A DNA stretch of 64,000 bases from NCBI RefSeq assembly GCF_002865585.1, contig NZ_CP025581.1, positions 496,001 through 560,000 of the forward strand, in the 5' to 3' direction. This document shows, in pieces, positions 26,995-35,456 of the stretch (its first letter is position 1; every line of letters starts with the position of its first letter). This stretch comes from Nocardioides houyundeii. GTDB lineage: Bacteria > Actinomycetota > Actinomycetes > Propionibacteriales > Nocardioidaceae. The position numbers and the translations under genes were made by a program. Under the pieces are notes generated by a model, which made no database searches, was not told where the DNA came from, and saw only the letters and a list, made by a program, of their open reading frames with translations.

Positions 26995-28409
26995 GAGACT
27001 CCTGCCTCGGCGCGCGCGGAGACGTGGGGGTCCGTCCCCGGGCGCGGCTGCTCGGCCAGTGCGGAGAGGTGGCCCAACCCGGCGCGGGCCACTAGCTCGG
27101 CCGTCACCGGTCGGGACTCCCGCGCCACCTCCAGCGGGTCCACGTTCACCACCTCGAAGTCGGCGACGCTGAGCCGGCCGTCGACCCAGACCTCCTTGAC
27201 CTCCCGGGACCCGGCGACGAACACCACCGCCTGGTAGGGGTCGTGCACCGAGGCCAGGGTGGGGCCGGTGCCGTCGAGGACCACCACGTCGGCGAGCTTG
27301 CCCACCTCCAGGGAGCCGATCCGGTCCTCCATCCGCAGCGCGCGGGCGCCGCCGATGGTGGCGATCTCGAACGCCTCCCGGGCGGTCATGGCGGTGGCCT
27401 GCTGGTCGCGGACCCGGGCCAGCATCGCCCCGGTCTTGATGGCCTGGAGGAAGTCCTGGGCGTCGTTGGAGGCGGCTCCGTCGACGCCGAAGCCGACGTC
27501 GATGCCGAGCTGGCGCATCTCGGCCACCGGGGCGATCCCGCTCGCCAGGATCCCGTTGGCCAGCGGGTTGTGGGCCACGCCGACCCGGTGCTCGGCCATC
27601 AGGGCGCGGTCGTCGCGGTCCACCCAGACGCAGTGCGCGGCCAGGGTCGGTGCGGCGAAGAGTCCTTCGTGGGCACAGTGCTCGACGGTGGTGCGGCCGT
27701 GGGCGGTCCGCATCGCGGTGACCTCCTCGCGCACCTCCTGCAGGTGGACGTGGACGCCGTGACCACCGTCGATGGCGTAGCCGATGCTGCGGGCGAACAT
27801 CTCCTCGCTCTGCCCCGGCACGGCGCCGATGCCCACTCGGAAGGTGGCGAGCCGGCTGGCGGCCGCGGCCTCCCGCAGGGCCTCGTGCTCGGCGAACTGG
27901 GCCGCGATGTCGCGCCCGCCGCGGTCGCCGGCCCCGAAGGAGACGACGCCGCGCAGCCCGAGCTGGTCCAGGGCGTGCACCACCGCGGGGGTGACCGGGC
28001 CCTCGGGACGCGGGTCGGTGACGAACATGTCGTTGGCGGTGGTGATGCCGCTGCGCAGCATCTGGATCCCCGCGACCAGGGTGCCGAGCCGGGCGACCCG
28101 GGCGTCGGTGTGCGGCTTGACCTGCTCGATCAGCGCGTGCAGCCACTCGAAGAGGGTGAAGTGGCTGGCGATCCCGGTGAGCAGCCCCTCGGAGAAGTGG
28201 CCGTGGGTGTTGACGAAGCCCGGCAGCACCAGGTCGTGGGCGGAGCCCCGCACGTCGGCGTCGGGGTGGGCGGCTCGCAGGTCGGTCCAGCGGCCGACCG
28301 CCACGATCTCGTTGCCGCGGATCGCGACCGCGCCGTCGCGCACCGGCTCGGGCGCCATCACCCAGGCGCCGCGCAGCAGGGTGACGCGCTCCCCGGGGGC
28401 GGCGCTCAC
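26991..28409 (-). CDS. Deaminase-type amidohydrolase (TrzN/SAH deaminase-like)
   Basis: A 472-residue metal-dependent aminohydrolase with NTHGHFSEG (HxH), VHVHLQE, the His of AAHCVWVD and the Asp of GFGVDGAASND. It is in the same broad subgroup as the operon's other amidohydrolase (16352-17890) but clearly diverged, so the two probably deaminate different intermediates. The GTG start overlaps the nitrilase-like stop. Confidence 0.87.
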   Translation of the reverse strand: MSAAPGERVTLLRGAWVMAPEPVRDGAVAIRGNEIVAVGRWTDLRAAHPDADVRGSAHDLVLPGFVNTHGHFSEGLLTGIASHFTLFEWLHALIEQVKPHTDARVARLGTLVAGIQMLRSGITTANDMFVTDPRPEGPVTPAVVHALDQLGLRGVVSFGAGDRGGRDIAAQFAEHEALREAAAASRLATFRVGIGAVPGQSEEMFARSIGYAIDGGHGVHVHLQEVREEVTAMRTAHGRTTVEHCAHEGLFAAPTLAAHCVWVDRDDRALMAEHRVGVAHNPLANGILASGIAPVAEMRQLGIDVGFGVDGAASNDAQDFLQAIKTGAMLARVRDQQATAMTAREAFEIATIGGARALRMEDRIGSLEVGKLADVVVLDGTGPTLASVHDPYQAVVFVAGSREVKEVWVDGRLSVADFEVVNVDPLEVARESRPVTAELVARAGLGHLSALAEQPRPGTDPHVSARAEAGVS

Positions 28410-29308
28410 GCGGGCCCGCCGTTGGCGTAGTCGTAGGCGTCGGCCTGGGGGGCGGCCAGCTCGGCGTACAGCTCGGGGCGACGGGCCCGCAGCAGCCCGG
28501 GGATGGAGTCGAAGGTCTTGGGCTCGACCATCGAGTCGTCGTTGTCGCGGAGCCAGCGCAGCCGCGCCAGGTCCAGGTCGGCGCAGACCAGCTCGCGGCG
28601 GCCGGCGTGCACCAGGGGGTGCTCGGGACCGGTGATCATCGCCGCGCCCTGCTCCTCGCCCCAGAGGTTGTTGGTGAGCGCGACGTAGCAGACGTTCTCG
28701 ATCGCCCGAGCCTGGTTGATCACCTGCCAGTTGCGGGTCAGGCTGGTGAAGCCGCCGCCGGCGGGGGAGAGGATCACCTCGGCGCCGCGCAGCGCCACGA
28801 TCCGGGCGACCTCGGGGGTCCACATCTCCGAGCAGACCACGATGCCCAGGCGCAGCCCGTCGACCTCGAAGAGGCCGAACACCTCGCCCGGCGAGGTGAT
28901 GAAGCCGTCCTCGGTCGCCGGGATGGTGGCGGGGTGGGTGCGCTCGTAGCGCAGCACCGTCTCCCCGGTCCGGCCCACGACGTAGACCACGAGCCGGAAG
29001 AGCCCGTCCGGGCACTCCTCGGTGCGGCTCCACACCACGTTCAGCCCGCCGTCCTTCGCGGCCTGGGCCATCGCGGGACCGGCGTCGTAGAAGGCGTCAC
29101 CGGCGCGGACCGGGCCGGGGCTGAACTCCGGGAAGAGCACTAGGTCGGCGTCCTCGGCGGCGGCCTGCGCGACCAGCCCGACCGCGTGGTCGACGTTCGG
29201 GCTGCCGTCCTCGCCGGCGATCCGCCGGGGCTGGGCGATCGCCAGGCGGTACGTCGTACGGGCCGGTGCGTCGTCCGGCCGGACGGCGGCGGTGGGAGTC
29301 GTGGTCAT
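28406..29308 (-). CDS. Carbon-nitrogen hydrolase (nitrilase superfamily), catalytic Lys position altered
   Basis: A 300-residue nitrilase-fold hydrolase and first gene of the catabolic operon. The catalytic Glu is in LFPEFSPG and the Cys in VVCSEMW. Where the family has R-K-x-H with the catalytic Lys, this protein reads YERTHP, so Lys appears to be Arg. Relatives cleave N-carbamoyl compounds or amides such as beta-ureidopropionate. Either the enzyme uses an unusual triad or has another role. The ATG is followed by a flexible, Thr/Ala-rich leader of about 20 residues. Confidence 0.83.
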   Translation of the reverse strand: MTTTPTAAVRPDDAPARTTYRLAIAQPRRIAGEDGSPNVDHAVGLVAQAAAEDADLVLFPEFSPGPVRAGDAFYDAGPAMAQAAKDGGLNVVWSRTEECPDGLFRLVVYVVGRTGETVLRYERTHPATIPATEDGFITSPGEVFGLFEVDGLRLGIVVCSEMWTPEVARIVALRGAEVILSPAGGGFTSLTRNWQVINQARAIENVCYVALTNNLWGEEQGAAMITGPEHPLVHAGRRELVCADLDLARLRWLRDNDDSMVEPKTFDSIPGLLRARRPELYAELAAPQADAYDYANGGPA

Positions 29309-29537
29309 GCGTCGGACACGTCCTCGAGGGTCTCGGTGCCAGCCCTGGGGGGCCGGTCGGGAGGCCGAGACTAGGCAGCGAATCGGCTCGGACAGCCGGG
29401 GTTCACAGGCTGTTTACAAGGCCCCGACGAGACTTCTCGCGCCTGTTACAAACGTCGGGACAGGGGGACAGAAATCAGCAAAACCGCAGGTCAGAGGGCA
29501 TTTTGCGGTCCGGGACACAGGGTCTACGTTGTGCGCC
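29309..29537. promoter_or_regulatory. Divergent promoter region of the catabolic operon and AbrB-like gene
   Basis: This 229-base gap is poorer in G+C than its surroundings. It holds two near-identical copies of TGTT(T)ACAA at 29411-29419 and 29444-29451. An inverted repeat with arms CCTGT/ACAGG lies at 29442-29464. These are candidate operator elements for the GntR regulator of this operon. Confidence 0.4.
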
Positions 29538-29612
29538 ATGACCCGTGTCGCCCTCCTCGTGGCCCTGCCTGCCGTGACTGCTGCCGTGACCCCTGCTGTG
29601 ATGCTCCCGTGA
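29538..29612 (+). CDS. Possible 24-residue leader peptide
   Basis: A short reading frame encodes a hydrophobic 24-residue peptide beginning MTRVALLVALPAV. Its TGA overlaps the ATG of the AbrB-like gene by one base (TGATG). The spacing suggests translational coupling, but there is no other support, and it may be only the true upstream end of the leader region. Confidence 0.3.
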   Translation: MTRVALLVALPAVTAAVTPAVMLP

Positions 29613-30695
29613 TGGCCGTCGTACGGCGCTGGAGCCTGCTGGCGGTGGCGGTCGCCGCGGCCTGCGCGGCGTTCTGGCTGGTGCGCCTGCCGACCCCGTT
29701 CCTCTTCGGCGGGCTGGTCGGAGCGCTGGTCTACGCCCTGGCCCGGCCGGCGCGGCCGCTGGCGCTGCCGGGGCGCTGGTTCACCGGCGGGCAGGCCGTG
29801 GTGGGCGCGGTGGTGGGCGCGGCGGTGGACTGGCGGAGCCTGGTGGCCCTGGGGCCGAGCTGGGTGCTGGTGGTCGCGGTCTCCTGCTTCTCCCTGGCCG
29901 TGAGCGTCCTCGCCGGCCAGCTGCTCGTGCGGCACCGGGTGAGCCGGGCCACCGCGACCTTCTCCTCCATCGCCGGCGGCGCCGCGGGCCTCACCGCGCT
30001 GGCCGAGGAGCTCGGTGCCGACGCCCGGGTGGTCGCCGTCCTGCAGTACCTGCGCCTGCTGGTGGTGCTGGTGACGATGCCCGTGGTGGTGTTCCTCGTC
30101 TTCGGTGGCGAGGACTCCGGCGCCACCACGGCCCTGGAGGCGGTCACCGGCCACACCCTGCTGCGCGACTTCTCCTACGCCGCCGCGGCGATCGGCCTGG
30201 GGCTGCTCGCCGGCACCTGGCTGCGGCTGCCCTCGGGGCGATCCTGGGTCCGCTGCTGGTCGCGGCGCTGCTCGCGCTCGTGCCTTGGTGGTCCGGTGCC
30301 GAGGTGCCGCCGGTCGTGGTGGCGGTGGGCTACCTGTGCATCGGGATCCAGGTCGGCCTCAAGTTCACCGTGGCCAGCCTGCGCGCCATCGGGGCGATGG
30401 TGCCCACCGCCCTGCTGACCATCGCGCTGACCCTCCTCGCCTGCGCGGGCCTCGCCGCGGTGCTGACCCTGGCCACCGACCAGACCCCGCTGGAGGCCTA
30501 CCTGGCCACCACGCCCGGGGGATCTACGCGGTGATGGGGACCGCCGCCGCGACCGGCAGCGACGTCACCTTCGTGGCCGCCGCGCAGGTGCTGCGACTGC
30601 TGATCGTGCTGGCCAGCGCGCCCTTCGTCGCGGCCTACCTGAAGCGCTTCTCCGACGCCTCCGACGACGACGACGACCAGCGACTGGCCGGCTGA
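29612..30695 (+). CDS. AbrB-family membrane protein, broken by two single-base deletions
   Basis: This polytopic membrane protein of the AbrB/putative transporter family (two internal repeats) has family motifs SSIAGGAAGLTALAEELGADAR and, in repeat 2, ATTPGG followed by IYAVMGTAA. The frame is lost twice: within the G run 30235-30238 and within the G run 30517-30521. Adding one G at each restores a continuous protein of about 361 residues ending in an acidic tail. Both breaks sit in homopolymers, so sequencing error is more likely than decay. Substrate unknown. Confidence 0.75.
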
Positions 30696-30725
30696 GCGCC
30701 GCGACCGGCGACTACTGTGACGGCC

Positions 30726-31082
30726 ATGAGTGCCCGCCTGCGTCGCGCCGACCCCGCCGCCGTCGCCGAGGCGCTGTCGCACCCCGACCGGTCGGCTCCC
30801 GAGCTCAAGCTCCTCACCAAGCACTTCCTCGCCGTGCTCTCGGAGCAGGCGCCTGGGGCCTCGGTGGAGGTCCGCGTCCCGCCGTACGCCGCCGCGCAGG
30901 TGATCCCCGGGGTGCGCCACACCCGGGGCACCCCGCCCGCGGTGGTGGAGATGGACGGCGCGACCTGGGTGGCGCTGGCCACCGGCGAGCTCAGCTGGAG
31001 CGAGGCCGAGTCCCGCGGCGTGGTCCGTGCCAGCGGGCAGCGGGCCGACCTCAGCCCCTACCTGCCGCTGCGTCAGGATTGA
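30726..31082 (+). CDS. Sterol-carrier-protein-like (SCP2-fold) small protein
   Basis: A 118-residue soluble protein of the actinobacterial sterol carrier family. Features include a basic N-terminus and the segment WVALATGELSWSEAESRGVV, typical of the SCP2-like lipid-binding fold with a short hydrophobic core. The ATG at 30726 is preferred over the GTG three codons upstream, although both are possible. Its function in bacteria is unknown. It is followed five bases later by the GNAT gene. Confidence 0.75.
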   Translation: MSARLRRADPAAVAEALSHPDRSAPELKLLTKHFLAVLSEQAPGASVEVRVPPYAAAQVIPGVRHTRGTPPAVVEMDGATWVALATGELSWSEAESRGVVRASGQRADLSPYLPLRQD

Positions 31083-31086
31083 GGGC

Positions 31087-31866
31087 ATGACCCCCGTGAC
31101 CTCGCTCGCCCTGCGCACCGACCTGAGCCTGCTGACCCGGTCCGGGAGCACCGTCGAGGACTACGGCACCCACCTCGTGGTGCGGACCCCGGACAACCCG
31201 ACGTACTACTGGGGCAACTTCCTGGCGCTCCGGGCGCTCCCCTTCCCCGGTGGTGCGCGCGAGGTGATGGCCGCCTGCGACGCGGAGTTCCCCACCTCGC
31301 GGCACCGGGCCATCACCTTCGACCTCACCGGCTCGGTCGACGCGGGCGAGTTCGTGGCGGCCGGGATGACCGCCTCGGACACCGTGGCCATGACCGCGAC
31401 CGCGCTGGTGCCGCCGCCCCGGCCCAACGCCGACGCCGAGCTGCGCCCGTTCGCCTCCGACGACGACTGGGAGCAGCGGGTCGCCCTGGCCCTGGCGGTC
31501 CACGAGGGCAGCGCCTCGCACGAGGCCTTCACCCGCGGCCGGGTCACCGCCGAGCGGGCCCTGGAGGCCCAGGGGCTCGGCCAGCGCTGGGGCGCGTTCC
31601 TCGACGGCCGGCTGGTGTCCACGGCGGCGCTGTTCACCCTCGAGGACGGCCTCGCCCGCTACCAGTCGGTGGAGACCCGTCCCGACGTACGCCGCCAGGG
31701 GCTCGCGGGCACGCTGGTGCACCGGCTCGGCGAGCACGGGCTGGCCCAGCCCGGGGTCAGCGGGCTGGTGATCGTGGCCGACGCGGACCAGGACTCCGCC
31801 CGCCTCTACGCCGGGCTGGGGTTCGCCGAGAGCGAGCGGGTCACCGAGCTGCTCCAGGTGCTGTGA
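31087..31866 (+). CDS. GNAT-family N-acetyltransferase
   Basis: A 259-residue protein with a C-terminal GNAT domain. Motif A is seen as VETRPDVRRQGLAGTLVHRL (acetyl-CoA pyrophosphate loop), followed by the ARLYAGLGF motif B region. The N-terminal 120 residues form a second, more degenerate GNAT-like half with YYWGNFLAL. The substrate is unknown. The start at 31087 sits just after the previous stop, so the two genes are probably co-transcribed. Confidence 0.85.
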   Translation: MTPVTSLALRTDLSLLTRSGSTVEDYGTHLVVRTPDNPTYYWGNFLALRALPFPGGAREVMAACDAEFPTSRHRAITFDLTGSVDAGEFVAAGMTASDTVAMTATALVPPPRPNADAELRPFASDDDWEQRVALALAVHEGSASHEAFTRGRVTAERALEAQGLGQRWGAFLDGRLVSTAALFTLEDGLARYQSVETRPDVRRQGLAGTLVHRLGEHGLAQPGVSGLVIVADADQDSARLYAGLGFAESERVTELLQVL

Positions 31867-31886
31867 GCGTCGTCTAAAGTCGGAGC

Positions 31887-33239
31887 ATGAGTGCTGAGCT
31901 GCGTGCCAAGGTGGCCGAGGTCCTGCCCGGGATCCGCCGCGACCTCGAGGACCTCGTCCGCATCCAGTCCGTGAGCGCCGACCCCGCCCGGGCCTCCGAG
32001 GTGGAGCGCAGCGCCGAAGCCGTCAAGGCCCTGTTCGCCGACGCCGGCTGCTTCGCGCGCATCACCCGCGTCGCCGGCGGCCCCCCTGCCGTGCTGGCCC
32101 ACAAGGCCGGCCCCACGGGTGCCCCGACGGTGCTCCTGTACGCCCACCACGACGTGCAGCCCGAGAACGACCACGCCGACTGGGACTCCCCGCCGTGGGA
32201 GCCGACCGAGCGCGACGGCCGGCTCTACGGCCGCGGCGCCGCCGACGACAAGGCCGGCATCGTGGCCCACCTGGCCGCGTTGCGGATCTTCGGCGACGAC
32301 CTGCCCGTCAACGTCGTCATCTTCATCGAGGGCGAGGAGGAGGTCGGCTCGGAGACCCTGGTGCCGCTGCTGCACCAGCACGCCGACGAGCTCGCCGCCG
32401 ACGTCATCGTGATCGCCGACTCCGGCAACTGGGACATCGGCGTCCCCGCCCTGACCACCAGCCTGCGGGGCCTGGTCCGGGCCGACATCGAGGTGCGCAC
32501 CCTGACCCACGCCGTGCACTCCGGCATGTGGGGTGGGCTGGCGCCCGACTCGCTCATCGCCCTGTCCCGGGTGATCGCGAGCCTGCACGATGACGCCGGC
32601 GACGTCGCGGTCGCCGGACTGCACTCCGGTCCCGCTGCCGACGTGGACTACCCCGAGGAGCGGCTCCGTGCCGAGTCCGGCGCGGTGCCCGGCATCGAGT
32701 GGCTCGGCACCGGCTCCGCCGTCGAGCGGCTGTGGACCAAGCCCGCTCTGAGCATCACCGGCCTGGACGCCCCCGCCGTGGAGGGCGCCAGCAACACCCT
32801 GGTCCCCGCCGCCCGCGCCCGGATCAGCATGCGGATCGCCCCGGGCGACACCACCGCCAACGCCGTCGAGTGCCTGCGCCGCCACGTCGAGCAGCACGTC
32901 CCGTGGGGCGCCGAGCTGACCTTCACGGTCGTCGACACCGGGGAGGCCACCCAGATCGACGCCACCGGACCGGCGTACGACGCGGCCCGCGAGGCGTTCA
33001 CCGAGGCCTGGGACGGCACCGCCCCGGTCGACATGGGCGTCGGCGGCTCGATCCCCTTCATCGCCGAGTTCCTCAACACCTTCCCCGAGGCCAGCGTGCT
33101 GGTCACCGGGGTCGAGGACCCCGACACCCGCGCCCACGGCGCCAACGAGGGCCTGCACCTGGCGGAGTTCGAGCGGGTGGTGCTGGCGGAGGCGCTGATG
33201 CTCGCCCGCCTCGCGGGGGCTGCTGGTTCACCCGCCTGA
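31887..33239 (+). CDS. M20-family dipeptidase/deacylase
   Basis: A 450-residue di-zinc peptidase of the M20 family. The metal ligands are in HHDVQP and GRGAADDKAG, and the catalytic Glu is in EGEEEVGS. A dimerisation domain with THAVHSGMWGG lies in the middle. It probably cleaves dipeptides or N-acyl amino acids. The last six codons (AGSPA and stop region) form part of a 94-bp repeat that continues beyond the gene, so its C-terminus may have been replaced by the repeat. Confidence 0.9.
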   Translation: MSAELRAKVAEVLPGIRRDLEDLVRIQSVSADPARASEVERSAEAVKALFADAGCFARITRVAGGPPAVLAHKAGPTGAPTVLLYAHHDVQPENDHADWDSPPWEPTERDGRLYGRGAADDKAGIVAHLAALRIFGDDLPVNVVIFIEGEEEVGSETLVPLLHQHADELAADVIVIADSGNWDIGVPALTTSLRGLVRADIEVRTLTHAVHSGMWGGLAPDSLIALSRVIASLHDDAGDVAVAGLHSGPAADVDYPEERLRAESGAVPGIEWLGTGSAVERLWTKPALSITGLDAPAVEGASNTLVPAARARISMRIAPGDTTANAVECLRRHVEQHVPWGAELTFTVVDTGEATQIDATGPAYDAAREAFTEAWDGTAPVDMGVGGSIPFIAEFLNTFPEASVLVTGVEDPDTRAHGANEGLHLAEFERVVLAEALMLARLAGAAGSPA

Positions 33240-33484
33240 GCGGGGATCCCTGCGCTTAGGGGGCATGCATGCCCCTCGAACCCGAGGGAAGCCCCTCGAA
33301 CCTTGGTCGGTGGTGCTGGTTCACCCGCCTGAGCGGGGATCCCTGCGCTTAGGGGGGCATGCATGCCCCTCGAACCCGAGGGAAGCCCCTCGAACCTTGG
33401 TCGGTGGTGCTGGTTCACCCGCCTGAGCGGGGATCCCTGCGCTTAGGGGGGCGTGCATGCCCCTCGAACCCGAGGGAAGCCCCG
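33222..33484. repeat. Tandem 94-bp repeat, three copies (last partial)
   Basis: Copies begin at 33222 (93 bp), 33315 (94 bp) and 33409 (about 76 bp, then divergent). They are nearly identical, differing mainly in the length of one G run and one A/G change. Each copy contains the perfect palindrome GGGGCATGCATGCCCC and a second hairpin CCCTCG-AACC-CGAGGG. The first copy overlaps the end of the M20 peptidase gene. No open frame or spacer pattern suggests coding or CRISPR function. Confidence 0.9.
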
Positions 33485-33518
33485 CTAACCCCCGCCGTAC
33501 GACGATCGCGAGCCCGCG

Positions 33519-35270
33519 TCAGTCGGCGCGCGGCAGGCTGACGGTGAAGGTGGTGCCCACTCCGAGCGTCGAGCCGAAGGAGATGCGGCCCCGGTGCCGT
33601 TCCACGATCCGCTGCACGATGGTCAGTCCCAGCCCGGTGCCGGGGAGGGCCACGGCGGCGGGGTTGGTGGAGCGGAAGAACTCCTGGAAGAGCTGGGCCT
33701 GGTCGCCCTCGGAGATGCCGAGCCCGGTGTCGGAGACCCGCAGCTCGACGTCCTTGGCGCGGGTCTCCAGCGAGATGGTCACGGTGCCGCCGTCGGGGGT
33801 GTACTTGGCGGCGTTGCTGATCAGGTTGGCGCAGACCCGGTCCAGACCGGACTCCTCGCCCAGCACGAACAGCGGCCCCTGGGGCGCCTCCACGATGACC
33901 TTGAGCTCCTTGCGCTCCAGGGTGACGCGCAGCAGGTCCAGCACCTCGGCGATCACCGCGGAGAGGTCGACGGGGACGGGCTTGAACTCGATGTGCGGGT
34001 CGCCGACCCGGGCCAGGACCAGGAGGTCGTCGATGAGCCGCTGCATCCGGACCGCGCCCCGCTCCATCGAGGAGATGGAGTTGCGCACCGAGCCGGTCAG
34101 GTCGGGCACCGACTCGAGCATCTCGACGTGTCCCAGGATCGAGGTCAGCGGGTTCTTGAGCTCGTGGGAGATGGTGGCGATGAGCCGGCTCTTGTAGCCG
34201 TCGAGCTCGCGCAGCTCGTCGACCAGACGTCGCTCGCGCTCGAAGGTGCGCGCGTTGATCAGCGCCCGGCCGAGGTCGTGGCCGATGTCCATCGCGGCCT
34301 GCTTCTCGATGGGGCTCCAGTCGAGGTTGCCGCCCCGGCGGGTGAGCACCAGGTTGCCCAGGCACTCCGGTCCGGCGCCCAGCGGCACGAACAGCATCGA
34401 GGTGACGTCGATGGTCTTCATGAAGCTGGTGATCTCCTGCTCCTGGTCGACCGTCATCACCCCGAGCTCGGGGATCGTGTCGTTGAGCACGGTGACGTCC
34501 TGGGCGCGCCACAGCATCCGGGCGGAGTTGCGGGCGATGATCCGCAGGTCCTCGGGCAGGGCGATCTCGGCCCCGGCGGAGTTGTAGATCGCGCCGCTGC
34601 CCTCGCCGTCCTCGTCGAAGGTCTGGATCCACATGCCGATGGCGTTGAAGCCGACGGTCAGCGCCTCCTGGCAGACCTCGATGATGCGGTCCATGGACAG
34701 CTCGGAGCTGACCTCGCGCACGATCATCCGGGCCGCGTCGGCCAACCGCACCTGCTCGGCCAGCTCGGATCGCTCGAGGGCGGCGAGGATGGCCCGCCGG
34801 GTCTGCTGGACGAAGCGCTGCAGGTCCTGACGCTTCTGGGGGTTGGGGCGTCGGCGGTCCAGCGGGACGTCGACGCTGAGCAGGCCGCGCAGCCGGCCCT
34901 CGTCGTCGTAGATCGGGGCGAGCAGCAGGTCCAGCGGGTGCCACATCTCGGGGTCGTCGGTCGGCTCGAGGTCGGGCACCCAGCCCAGCCGGTCGATGTC
35001 CAGGTCCATCCGCTCGTGCGGCACGAAACGCAGGTCGCCCCAGTGCTCGGCGGTGGAGATCTCGCGCTCGATCTCGGCCACGGGGGTGCGGTGGCCCAGG
35101 AGCTGCTCGCGGCACTCGTCGCTGCCGGCGACGGCGATCATCTCCAGGGAGCGGTCGTCGTCGCGCGCCACGCTGATCGCCGCCACCTCGAATCCCACCA
35201 GGTCGGTGACGCCCGATGCGATGTTGTTCAAAGTGTCGACGAACACAGCCTCGGTGTGCGGCTCTGTCAT
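33519..35270 (-). CDS. GAF-domain sensor histidine kinase
   Basis: This 583-residue soluble kinase has two GAF-like domains (about 20-150 and 180-330). They are followed by a HisKA domain with the phospho-acceptor in ATISHELKNPLTSILGH (about 360-376) and an ATP-binding domain with NLISNAAKYTPDGG, DTGLGI and GTGLGLTIVQ. There is no transmembrane segment, so it senses an internal signal. No response regulator is adjacent, so it is an orphan kinase. Confidence 0.92.
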   Translation of the reverse strand: MTEPHTEAVFVDTLNNIASGVTDLVGFEVAAISVARDDDRSLEMIAVAGSDECREQLLGHRTPVAEIEREISTAEHWGDLRFVPHERMDLDIDRLGWVPDLEPTDDPEMWHPLDLLLAPIYDDEGRLRGLLSVDVPLDRRRPNPQKRQDLQRFVQQTRRAILAALERSELAEQVRLADAARMIVREVSSELSMDRIIEVCQEALTVGFNAIGMWIQTFDEDGEGSGAIYNSAGAEIALPEDLRIIARNSARMLWRAQDVTVLNDTIPELGVMTVDQEQEITSFMKTIDVTSMLFVPLGAGPECLGNLVLTRRGGNLDWSPIEKQAAMDIGHDLGRALINARTFERERRLVDELRELDGYKSRLIATISHELKNPLTSILGHVEMLESVPDLTGSVRNSISSMERGAVRMQRLIDDLLVLARVGDPHIEFKPVPVDLSAVIAEVLDLLRVTLERKELKVIVEAPQGPLFVLGEESGLDRVCANLISNAAKYTPDGGTVTISLETRAKDVELRVSDTGLGISEGDQAQLFQEFFRSTNPAAVALPGTGLGLTIVQRIVERHRGRISFGSTLGVGTTFTVSLPRAD

Positions 35271-35456
35271 CCTGGGTCGTTCCCCCCGTGGTTGCGCCCG
35301 AGTCTCGCTTGCGCTGTTGACGGCTCATCGTAGGCGGGGCCACCCACCCAGACCGGGGAATCGCTCTCATTGCCCCCGCCGAGTGCCGCACGCCACTGCC
35401 GTCCGAGTCCGGCACTGCAGCCGGTACCCCGCTCCCCGGCGCCGTACACTTGCCGG

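Noticed and set aside
33222..33484. CRISPR array
   Set aside because: Units are about 94 bp, directly abutting, with no unique spacers and no cas genes.
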